From Tubiluchus corallicola (lineage: Eukaryota; Priapulida; Priapulimorpha; Priapulimorphida; Tubiluchidae): a stretch of DNA of 64,000 nt. The notes under the pieces were generated by a model. That model did no database searches. It saw nothing but the letters and a program-made list of their open reading frames with translations, and had not been told where the DNA came from. A program made the position numbers and the translations under genes. Shown in pieces: positions 45,540-57,200 of this stretch (position 1 is the first letter of the stretch; each line of letters opens with the position of its first letter). Where the stretch lies: the NCBI GenBank assembly GCA_030141605.1, contig JAQGDQ010000795.1:1-64000 (forward strand), written 5' to 3'.

Positions 45540-47525
45540 TGCTGTTCAGGTACACGTGGGACAAGCCATTTAACCTCTCTACCCAGTTCTGCTGTTCAGG
45601 TACACGTGGGTCAAGCCATTTAACCTCTCTACCCCAGTTCTGCTGTTCAGGTACACATGGGCCAAGTCATTTAACCTCTCTATCCCAGTTCTGCTGTTCA
45701 GGTACACGTGGGGCAAGTCATTTAAGCTCTCTACCCCAGTTCTGCTGTTTAGGTACATGTGGGTCAAGTCATTTAACCTCTCTACCCCAGTTCTGCTGTT
45801 CAGGTACACGTGGGACAAGCCATTTAACCTCTCTACCCCAGTTCTGCTGTTCAGGTACATGTGGGTCGTCATTTAACCTCTCTACCCCAGTTCTGCTGTT
45901 CAGGTACACGTGGGTCAAGCCATTTAACCTCTCTACCCCAGTTCTGCTGTTCAGGTACACGTGGGACAAGTCATTTAACCTCTCTATCCCAGTTCTGCTG
46001 TTCAGGTACACGTGGGCCAAGTCATTTAACCTCTCTACCCCAGTTCTGCTGTTCAGGTACACGTGGGCCAAGTCATTTAACCTCTCTATCCCAGTTCTGC
46101 TGTTCAGGTACACGTGGGCCAAGCCATTTAACCTCTCTACCCAGTTCTGCTGTTCAGGTACACGTGGGTCAAGTCATTTAACCTCTGTACCCCAGTTCTG
46201 CTGTTCAGGTACACGTGGGTCAAGCCATTTAACCTCTATCCCAGTTCTGCTGTTCATGTACACATGGGACAAGTCATTTAAGCTCTCTACGCCAGTTCTG
46301 CTGTTCAGGTACACGTGGGTCAAGCCATTTAACCTCTCTACCCCAGTTCTGCTGTTCAGGTACACGTGGGACAAGCCATTTAACCTCTCTACCCCAGTTC
46401 TGCTGTTCATACATGAGTCATTTAACCTCTCTACCCCAGTTCTGCTGTTCAGGTACACGTGGGAGAAGCCATTTAACCTCTCTACCCCAGTTCTGCTGTT
46501 CAGGTACACGTGGGCAAGCCATTTAACCTCTCTACCCAGTTCTGCTGTTCAGGTACATGGGGCGTCATTTCCTCTCACCCCAGTTCTGCTGTTCAGGTAC
46601 ATGGGCAAGCCATTTATCTCTACCCCAGTTCTGCTGTTCAGGTACATTGGGCTTTAACCTCTCTACCCCAGTTCTGCTGTTCAGGTACACGTGGGACAAG
46701 TCATTTAACCTCTCTACCCCAGTTCTGCTGTTCAGGTACATGTGGGTCGTCATTTAACCTCTCTACCCCAGTTCTGCTGTTCAGGTACACATGGGACAAG
46801 TCGTTTAACCTCTCTACCCCAGTTCTGCTGTTCAGGTACACGTGGGAGAAGCCATTTAACCCCTCTATCCCAGTTCTGCTGTTCAGGTACACGTGGGACA
46901 AGTCATTTAACCTCTCTACCCCAGTTCTGCTGTTCAGGTACACGTGGGTCAAGTCATTTAACCTCTCTACCCCAGTTCTGCTGTTCAGGTACACGTGGGA
47001 CAAGCCATTTAACCTCTCTACCCCAGTTCTGCTGTTCAGGTACACGTGGGCCAAGTCATTTAACCTCTCTACCCCAGTTCTGCTGTTCAGGTACACGTGG
47101 GACAAGCCATTTAAGCTCTCTACCCCAGTTCTGCTGTTCAGGTACACGTGGGTCAAGTCATTTAACCTCTCTACCCAGTTCTGCTGTTCAGGTACACGTG
47201 GGACAAGTCATTTAACCTCTCTACCCCAGTTCTGCTGTTCAGGTACACGTGGGTCAAGTCATTTAACCTCTCTACCCCAGTTCTGCTGTTCAGGTACACG
47301 TGGGACAAGCCATTTAACCTCTCTACCCCAGTTCTGCTGTTCAGGTACATGTGGGTCAAGTCATTTAACCTCTCTACCCCAGTTCTGCTGTTCAGGTACA
47401 TGTGGGCCAAGTCATTTAACCTCTCTACCCCAGTTCTGCTGTTCAGGTACACGTGGGACAAGTCATTTAACCTCTGTACCCCAGTTCTGCTGTTCAAGTA
47501 CACGTGGGCCAAGTCATTTAACCTG
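45540..47525. repeat. 51-bp minisatellite, about 39 copies, in the palindrome spacer
   Basis: The unit is CTGCTGTTCAGGTACACGTG then GGACAAGCCATTTAACCTC and TCTACCCCAGTT, 51 bp. Because 51 is divisible by three, long frames stay open on both strands (up to 381 codons, 17-residue repeats such as VLLFRYTWDKPFNLSTP); frames shift wherever a unit has 50 bp. Units near 46550-46660 are shortened. It is present only once, in the spacer. Confidence 0.97.
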
Positions 47526-48026
47526 TTTTCGTTTTCAACAGACGTAGGCAGAGAATGGTGTGTGGCTTCTGGTGTGCTTGTAGACACTGGAATGATGACA
47601 CCAATTGACAACAGTGAATATAATATAGGAAACTGTTGTTTGTTAAATACTTTCAGAAGCTCTCATCAAAGAAGCATATACATGGTATTTTAAAAGTTTA
47701 ACCCCAAAAAAGCATTTGAAAGAGAAAATATAACAAATAGAAATGCCAGAACATTAAATCAAATGTCGTTTATTCGTTAATTCATCAATTGTTCAATACG
47801 ATCCATCAGACAGCTAGGAATGATACAAAACGTGCATAATTTTTTTAAAATTTCAATGAATGGGGAACCCAGGCTGCCACCCCTGGACTCTGCTTGTTCC
47901 CAAATCGTAACTGAGCTTTTCTAACAGGAATTGTTGAATATTGATGAAATATATTTGTTTATACGGTATTTGTTTATGTTTAACTCTTGTATTTATTTTA
48001 TATCTTTAACATCACAAAAGTAGCAA
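47526..48026. other. Spacer sequence, nothing recognised
   Basis: AT-rich with no gene or element identified. Confidence 0.5.
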
Positions 48027-48180
48027 ATAATGCAGTACAACTTTTAATATATGAACTTTAATTACTGTTTATATAATGGAGTAAACCTATTAAGTATTTG
48101 CTTAAAATTGGTTTTATAGCAGTGAATAAAACTAATTTTCACAACAAAAACTCATCATAACGATGAAGTAAGCCTGCAAC

Positions 48181-48226
<46 letters not shown>

Positions 48227-48671
48227 CAGTACAACTTTTAATATATGAACTTTAATTACTGTTATACTAATGGAGTAAACCTATTAAGTATTTTCTTAAA
48301 ATTGGTTTTATTTGGCACTGAAAATACCACGTGTTTATAGATCAAGCAGCACACATTGGGTTAACAATAATATTACTATTATAATTATAATTACTATTTT
48401 TATTACTTTTATTGTTGTTATTATTATTATTAGTATTATTATTACTATTATTATTATTATCATCATCATTGTTATTATTATTATTATTTTGATGTTGAGA
48501 TTAATAGAAGCAAGTGACTTTACAGAATAATTGTAAATTTAATAATTAAAGTCAGTGTGATAATAAATAAATATATTTTTGGTTTGTTTCATTTTTGACT
48601 TTTAAGTCTATTATTCTTTCGGCACTGAAAATACCACGTGTTTATAGATCAAACAGCACACTTTGGGTTAA
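48027..48671. repeat. Two interleaved direct duplications with AAT/ATT microsatellites
   Basis: A block of about 88 bp (AATGCAGTACAACTTTTAAT ... AAAATTGGTTTTAT) occurs at about 48027 and 48224, separated by an AAT tract (48183-48224). A second block (GCACTGAAAATACCACGTGT ... TTGGGTTAA) occurs at about 48316 and 48622, separated by a TTA tract (about 48365-48490). Confidence 0.85.
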
Positions 48672-48841
48672 TATTTTGCAGTGCAAGCGAAATTAAAACG
48701 TTTTTATAGTTGAAACAACACAACTTTATTAAAGCTTTTAACTATGTAAAGTAAAAATTTTAATAAAGTTTGGTTGTTTTAACTATAAATGTTTTAAGTG
48801 CCTGAAATAAAACAACTTTATTTGGATTATTACGTGATTTT

Positions 48842-49286
48842 GTGATTGCTACTTTTGACAAAACGAAGCGGAAACTTCTACAAGCAAATCATAAAGCTGA
48901 AATCGATGTATTTCAAAGGCGAAATTACAGAAACATTTTGGGTATTAGATGGCCAAAGAAAATTTCAAACAAAGATCTATATGAAAAAATAAAAGAAGAA
49001 CCCTGGAGGCCGTTTAAGATGGATTGGGCATATTGTTAGAGTACCTGATGATATTCCAGTGAAGACAGCTCTTGAACAAGCCATGGAACCGGCTAAAAAA
49101 CCTGCAGGAGGACAAATGTTAACATATTTAAATTTTGCACAGAAAGATTTAAACACTTCAGCATTGATCCTTAGAAACAAATGCACCTGGGACATTGCGA
49201 CGAGCAGGGAGTCCTGGCATGGGGAGGTGAGCAGAATCATGTCACTGGGACGTATGATTCAGTGGAAGATGATGTACAAGCGCTAG
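48842..49286 (+). mobile_element. LINE reverse-transcriptase C-terminal fragment in the spacer
   Basis: The plus strand encodes FQRRNYRNILGIRWPKKISN, KDLYEKI, and after a frameshift GIVRVPDDIPVKTALEQAME and PAKKPAGGQ. The order 'F.rr..R.ILGIrWp.kisN.dLy' then 'GHv.RmpddrpvktAL....g.r..GrP' is typical of the region after the reverse transcriptase core in LINE ORF2 proteins. It ends 130 bp before the right arm starts. Confidence 0.85.
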
Positions 49287-49386
49287 TCTCTTTTACTACT
49301 CGATAACAAACATTTTTAGCTACGCTTCGTCAAACTTGGAAAATGTTAAAAAACTTTTTGGGTTGAGACGCCTGGTGACTACAGTT

Positions 49387-49494
49387 CGGTGAGTTCATAC
49401 TGTAAAATTTGTGTACAAACAGCAAAGTCAACCTACAAATCGGTGAGTTCATACTATAAAATTAGTATACATACAGCAAAATCTACCTACAGGT
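49387..49494. repeat. 54-bp direct duplication at the inner edge of the right arm
   Basis: CGGTGAGTTCATACTGTAAA (49387) and CGGTGAGTTCATACTATAAA (49441) begin two tandem 54-bp units. Their reverse complement runs into the minisatellite on the left side, where CTGCTGTT is shared between this unit and the 51-bp unit. Confidence 0.85.
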
Positions 49495-52400
49495 CTACAA
49501 CCTAGAGGTGATTTGTGAAAGGTTACAAGCGCGTGTACAGATCACGAATGCCTCTTGGGTAGCATTAAAACAAGATACAGTGCAATACTCTTCTGCTACG
49601 TGACTTGGGTAGAACCGCTTATTTACATATGATAGTAGCGAGCGTAATTTCCCGGTGAATATGTATTGGTTTACATTCGAGATAAGAATTGAACGTCGAG
49701 ACTATTTTGACCCTAATTCTATACTAGGACGCGTCTTGTACAACTGAATTGTCGAAGCGTCCTGCACTTCCGTTTAGCCACTGCATGACGTGTTCTTGCC
49801 ACCTCGTAAACAAGCGTTTAACAACGTACTACTCTGTAAACTTGTGCAGATTTAATCTTCTCTGACGAGTCATTCACAACACTTGGATAATGAACGCGAC
49901 TGATTTTTGTCCGTCTGGATAATAATTACGTTTTTATAGTGATGTATATTCAGTTGTTCTAACGACTAGGTGCTCGAAACGTTACAGGTAAGAAGGGTGT
50001 AATTATTATGCCAACTTTTAATAAGCTACATGTGGTACGATGGTACATATTTGTGCGAATTTTAAAGTTTACAAATGTAATGGATTTTTGTGGTGTAACT
50101 TATGAAAGTTTGAGCTTCTCTGAGGAATATTATGGGCATTGCAAGTTGCTTAGTTGAAGCAAGTGGGGCATCTATCTATTAAAGCCAAAAAGAGTCGATA
50201 AGATTACTGATCAGTTGATCAAACCTTTAAAAACCGTACTGGATATAATAGGGTTGTCAGAAAATTAGAAATACGACACACGCTACTATTCATACATATT
50301 ATATAAGAAATTCTGAGTTTGTGAAATCATTGCAAAATTCTTATTTAATAGAGACTATAATATTATAAAAATGTAAGGGACAATTTTGAAAGTTATAATT
50401 TAATACAAACAATACGGAAAATAAAACTAAAAATTTATTTGGCCTGGAGAGCGAAACGGTAACCATAGCAACTGACCAAGTTGCAAACTGGCAGCAAACA
50501 TGTCAGTTTTGTGTAAACATCTAGTAATTCTAGTTTCCTCTTTGCATTGTGTTATTTTCAACAAGAGAATCTGAGAAAAACGTGTAATTACTTATAAAGT
50601 TATGGTTTGAAGAAACTAAAAAAAAAATGAAATTTAGTTTTAAGATTTTATTCTGAAATGCCTACATAATCAGCGAAGTAGTGTCATGATGAAAAGCAGA
50701 AAAACAAGTGACCAAAACTACAGGTGGAATCAGTTAGATGTGAAAACAGGTTTAGAGATTATGCATTCCTTAAGACTGTAGAAGCCAATGAAAATTTAAA
50801 CAGTAAAGAGAAAGCTTTAAAAATTTTAACAAGAACACCTGAAGGTGGCAGCGCCTATGCAAAATTTAAAAAAAGTATGATGACAACGCAATATAAATTT
50901 AAATTAAAATGATTTTGTTCTGTCCAAGTTACAACTAAGAACCGTAAAAAGGTAGTAAAAATATGTTTTCATTAGAAAATTCGAAAATGAACTAAATGTG
51001 GGACATATGGGTATCCCTGAAATATCAGTGTGGAACAGGGGACAAAATTATCACATATGGGACATGTCCCATATATAAGGGACATCAGGCAACCCTGTAA
51101 ATGTGTAATAGTATATATACTATTATATATACTCTCTGCTAACAAATATTTAAAACAATTGAGTCAATCAGTGACACATGCCTCAGCTTTTCCACTAAAG
51201 TAACAGGAATGACACATGAACACGGGGACACATGAAATTAAGCAACACGAATATTTGCTAGTTCTGAAAGTATTTGGGAAGAAGATTTTCACTTCTAGTG
51301 TGCTGTTTAGAATAAAATACTGCAAATTAATTTTTAAACGGATAGTTTCTGCCAAATCTAATGTAATGGAAAAGTTGAAAATGGGCACATAGGAAAAACT
51401 TTCACAGGAACTGATTTCAGCTTCAGTAGAAGTGTCTAAATCACTTTTCTGGCAACAAATACAACTGGAATAAGTCTCTTTCTTTGGTGTCTACCAGTCA
51501 TGAGACAGTACTGCACCAGAAACGTGTTATTTAAAAAAATTATCCTGGGACAAAAATTGTACGTTCTGTGGAGAATGACCCATATGAAGTCATCAGGTCA
51601 TGTCAGAAGAGCATCCTTGTTGCCATTGTAATTAACCTTGGAAGAAACACTACAGTCTCACCTTGTCAAAACGCTCTCCCTCATAATGCCAATCTCGTTT
51701 AATTAACGCCGACTGTTTTAGCAAAACAAAATGTCTGTATTCGTGTACATTAATGACATAAATGACATTAATGCATTTTGTTAATCAGCTCGCTTAACGA
51801 CATCCTTTTTGTATTCCAGACTAGGTGGTATAAAGTTTTGAGTTCGTGAAAATCAATAAGCACCGGATAAAAAATAACGATAAACAAAGTACATATATAA
51901 ATAATAGTCAAAAGTGATGACTGGAAGTAGCGTAACCTGTTACATGTTCCAGTGGTCAGAGTGACCAATGGCCATTGTTTTGTGCTATACCATTCTTTAC
52001 AGTCTGGACATTTAGATTTGCAAAACAGCCTGAAACATTTCACTGCGTGCAAGTACTGTGGTTCTGTAGCACTGTTTCCAAATTAATTTCTCTTACTTAT
52101 GCCTGTCAGTATTAAGGGTGGCCATTCTCTACCGGAATGCGAATTCGAATCGAGTCGAATTTGTGACCTTTGAATTCGAATTGAACCGAATTTCGGTATT
52201 TCAAATTTCAACCGCATTCGAATTGAGTTTGAAAGATTTTCGAACAAGTTTTCGAATCTCTTGTAACAAGTGATCTTACAAAGATCGTGCATATTACTTG
52301 ATTTTGTTCTGCAGCAAAGCTATTATTGGTTTATTAAAAATTTGCACAGAAACTGCAGCGAAATTGTGCTAATTGCACGATGTTTCAAACATTTTAACGC

Positions 52401-54037
52401 TAACGAACGTATGTGGCCGAAGTGCTGAATTATTCGAATCTATGATTTTAGCTTCGAATCAAATTTGAATTAAAAAACTCGTTCGATGCTCACACCCTTG
52501 TATGCATATGTGTACAAATGAGTAAAAAAATGACTACAGTCAACCGTGGGTATAAGGTACTCGATCATGCGGGACACTCGCTCATAAGGGACCACCAACA
52601 CCGGTCCCGATTTTTCGTAACATTTTTCATATGTAAAAATCTACGTATATAAGGTACTCGGATATAAGGGACTTTCAGTTATAAGGGACAATATCTTCAG
52701 GTCCCACGTAATAGAAACCCAGGTAAATTATCTCGCATATAAGAGACCCTATGATCGATTTTAATCGATTTTTAACCTCAATTTTTCGCAAACTCCGTCT
52801 TCAAACAGCTCGGTTTCCGCGGTCACCTACATCTCGCATCACTGAAGGAGCTTCCTACCTACCGTTTGCACTGAATCTGTAACAATAATCCATAAAAATA
52901 TGGGAAGAGGTACAGAAAAGTACACGTCTAGATACACCCTCGATCTGACTCAACTTCGACTGTAAGGGACGGTTTTTTGCGGTCCCGGATGTCTCTTATA
53001 TCCGAGGTTTACTATATTAATTTTTAGCAACATTAGATTATACCATTTATTTATTATTTATTAGGCACAAGAAATAAATAATAAATATATACATATACTA
53101 CGACAGCTGGGTCATAAATTACACTAAAATATGCCTAATTACAAAAAACATCTACACAAACATATAACAACTGCAATCATTAAACTAATAAAATGCCTCA
53201 ATTAAAGAATTAAAGCTTTAATAATATAATAATGTTATACCGTATATACTCGCATATAAGCCGAATTTAGAACTATAAAATACAATACTGAAATCAGGGG
53301 GTCGGCTTATATGCGCATGAAACAAAACGAACACAAGGACAGACACTAATGCCAATTTTCCAGCCACACATTTTCATCGCTATCTGACACTTTATTTGGT
53401 TGTGTGTCACAAGTGGTGTATTGGAGGGGATCAGACACTCTATAAGTTTGAGACAGAGACGATGAGGGTGGTAGTGACAATGATTTTGAAGGTTTCTAAT
53501 TATTTTTAAGAACGTTAAATTATAAACAGAAATGTTATAATTTTTTGTGAATAAATAGAAAACAAAATATTTTCTTCTTTATTCATATCAAAATGTATAA
53601 TTTCTTCTATTTCTTCTAGTGTGTAACATAAAAGTAATCATTTTACATCTTTATAGTAAAAAATTTCTATGAACCAAAAATACCCAATTAACAAAATGTG
53701 ACAAAAAGGGATCAATTTTGTTGATTGGGTATGGAGTAAAATTAGACAAGTTGATGGTCGGCTTATATACGGGTTTTTGCAAAAACTGGCCATTTTAAAG
53801 CAGTTTTAGGGGGACGGCTTATATGCGATGTAGGCTTATATGCGAGTATATACGGTAGTTATAATTGGCTTTAATAATATAATAATGTTATAGTTATAAT
53901 TGGCTTTAATAATATAATAATGTTATAATTATAATTAAAATGATTGAAGTCAACAAAACTTGACACGTTCGACTACAGGAAAAACGTGGGAGGTTTCCTA
54001 ATTATTTCTCGTTTTAACAGGAAGAGCAACTTCCGCC

Positions 54038-54219
54038 ATGCAGCCTCCGCCAAGAAGAGTCATCCCGCCGGAAGAGAAGACTTATTTTTTTGGAAAGAGG
54101 AGCAGGGCCGAGTCGGAACAGATACTGATAGAAAATCGGGCGGTAGACGGACTGTTTCTTCTTCGTCAGAGGCTTTTGGAATACGAACACTATGCTCTCT
54201 CCATGTGCTATGGGCATCA
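54038..54219 (+). CDS. SYK: SYK copy 2, exon 1
   Basis: Identical in protein to exon 1 of the minus-strand gene, with the same acceptor 17 nt before ATG and donor CA|GTTAGT. Confidence 0.85.
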
Positions 54220-57200
54220 GTTAGTACAATGAGAAAACCCTCCACTTACATAGAGCTTAAAAAATTCGTCTTGAAATTTATGCCGCTTACATACTGCCTT
54301 TCTGCATGCAGGGCTTGCGTTGGCAGTAACGCTGTATAAAACATGTAAATTTAAACTTCCGTGATAACCATCAGGTGCAGCCATTTTGACGATAAGTCAC
54401 TAACTAAGTAAAATTTTAAATTACTGTATCTTGTCAATAACGTTAACGATACCTTCTCTTGGCTAGTGAGTGACGCACCCTGGAGGGTAAGTCAGCGACA
54501 TTTTGCCAATTGGCACAAACATTTTAAATTATTAGTCTAGTTACATAAGCCTTTCCAGCAGGTAAGGAAAATGCTAAGTAATATAACTTTGCATGGAAAG
54601 TTTTTTGGGACATAGTTTAATATTTCCTTTTCTTCACCTGATTTATGTTGTATATAGGTGACGTCATGTAATGGCGCCGTCGGAACAGTATCGCGAGAAA
54701 TTTAAAATTGAAACAAAATATCATTTCAACTTGTGCACGATATACGCATAAAATTGCTGTAAAGTAGTGTGGATTTATTTTGAAATATTACCAATTAAAA
54801 TGTTTTTTATTATAAGTTACTATTAGCAACTGATCTTATGCATCGGATAGTGGATTTATTTCTAACAGTTACAACATTAACAGGGATGAGAATTTTCCGC
54901 GGATACGCAGAATTCCCAGTTTTTGGAAGACCAGTAGTGCCATTTTTGAAAATCGCGTAAATTTGTTAAGAAAATTTTTACGGACCAGTACATTATTTCA
55001 CAAACTGACCGCTAGTTGGCAGGCCGTCACTTTGTTTACATCACGTACATCAGTGTAACCACGTGTATATCTCTATGTATAAAAATATAGAATCAATTAT
55101 GCGGAGTTATTTGAGTCAATTGCAGACAGTTTTTATATACTTTTGCATAGGAGCGGCCAGTCCTTATTCATTTTTGAGACAATTAGGTATCATGTATCCT
55201 TGATAGTTGGGTATTTTAAATTATGCATGAAACAAGGTAATTGATATTTTAAGTCTACTTAGAGGCTCTCTATGGTCACAAAATTGTAATTTGTTGCTGG
55301 TTCCAAGGGGTCTTCGCCCCCCTTGAACTGCCATGGGGGCCTACGCGGCCCCCAAACCTCCAACCTGTTTCAGAGTTTTTTGCAATTTGTCATTCTCATC
55401 CCTGCATTAATAAACACGCGTTGTATTTTCTAGGTTCTACCACTATGACATAAAGCAGTACGCAAACGGTTATTTCGGAATACAGAATGGAATAACATAC
55501 CCGGGTCCCGTCGAGCTCACGGAACATCTTCGAATGGACGACGGAGGATTAGTGACACCGCTAAGAATGCCGTGCGAAAGACAAGAGGGCGAACAACCGT
55601 TGGGACTGTTCAGAATGAGCATGACCGTGTCCGACCAGATGATCTTGGACGTAGCTGAGAAGATGGGCTTAGAGGTGATGAATCAGAACATGAGTATAAC
55701 AGTAAACCGTAACACAGTGGATTGACCAGGAAATTTAGAGTTTAGGCTCAGAGACTGCTGGCTGGTGCAGCGCAAGTAATCGGTGCAGTTGACTCCCGCT
55801 TGTTGGGATAAAGGCGAAGAAATTGATGATCTAAATACTGCACTCCTTGGAGCTCTCATTGCAAATTTCAACTTCCCTACCATCGTCTGTGTTGCATTTA
55901 AAATTAACCCTGAAAAACACTACAGCCAAACGTCATTATAACACCAAACAATGCCAAGCTCATTTTGCGCCCACATTTTTGGCAAAACAAAACATCTATA
56001 CAGTATGTCTTTGCTTAACGATGCTCGTGCGTTCCGGCAAAATGCAACGTTAAGCGAAATGCCGTTAAATGAAACCAAGACTTTCATAGAAAGTTTGTAA
56101 AAGAAGTGAGATACGTTCCAGAGGCAAAAATCAATGCTGCTTAAGTCAATTACTATTCATATTTTATATTATGAGTTTTATTCATATTTCTACTGATTAA
56201 TTTCTTTTTGTTTGGTTGTAAGCACCTATTTTTCTTAGTAGAAGCCACCAATGACTAGCTAGACTTGCTTGCGGTCTCTTGAAAACTGTATATAGACAGC
56301 AGTTAAAAAATCGTCGTTAAAACGAAACGTGCATCGTCAAGTGAGAAAAATGTGTCAAGTGTTCAGCAATATTAAAACGAAACGCCATTTAACAGGGAAT
56401 CGTTAAGCGAGGACTCACTGTATTTGTATAGACATGTATGTATTAATGCAACTCGTTGTGATGCCAAATTCGCTTAACGCCGAATTTTTGTGGTCCAAAT
56501 GGCATGGTATAAAGAGCTTTGACTGTAATTTAGATTGTGAAAATGAATAAGCATATTAAGCCTTTTCACAGTTCCAGCAATTGATGATAATCGTGAAAGT
56601 CAAAGGTTAAGTGTACCAGACAATGCATTTGTGTACACTTGATAATGCCTCGCAGCCTAAGCTATTGTAATAGTAACAGTTTTAACAGTTAGCTAGAACC
56701 TTACCTAGTTCATTTTTTCTTGTTCCCAAGCAAGATCCTGCTAATAAATCAGTCTACGTACAGACTAATGGATAATTAAGTAATGTCCACAGAAAATAAC
56801 TGATGTTACTGAACTGATGCAGCAGTTGTCTTTGTTTTACCCACACGTCACAGTTGTAGTTAAGACGCATTGCTATGATACACTTAGCCTTTGACCTGCA
56901 GGAACTGCACGTGCACACAATGAAACTGCAAAAATGCTTATTATTGTACCGAAAGTTGGGGCTATAATTATGCAACACTGCGACTTGGCCCTGTGCCAGC
57001 TTGGCAATTTGATTTAATGTACTAAGACAGAATGTAATAATGTATCTCAATGCAGTAAGATCAAATAACTATCACCTGCTTGTAATGAAGCAGAGCAATC
57101 GGTACACATTGCTTTCAACAATAAATGGAACCGTTGTTTTTTACCAAACGGCATCTTTTGTTGTACGCGACAGTGCGAGTGGCACTGTGATTTCGTAAAT

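Larger units (their letters stand above)
30980..45546 (+). repeat. Left arm of a giant inverted duplication
   Basis: This arm is reverse-complementary to 49418-64000. Paired coordinates sum to 94964 from 45546 down to about 31800, checked at more than a dozen points, and to 94980 below the CA microsatellite. The innermost matched base is 45546 opposite 49418. The outer end is not visible because the mate runs off the window; 64000 pairs with about 30980. Confidence 0.97.

Noticed and set aside
45512-47611. Long open frames of 17-residue repeats on both strands (up to 381 codons)
   Set aside because: The 51-bp unit is a multiple of three, so frames stay open by chance on both strands; frame shifts occur at shortened units and no flanking coding sequence fits.
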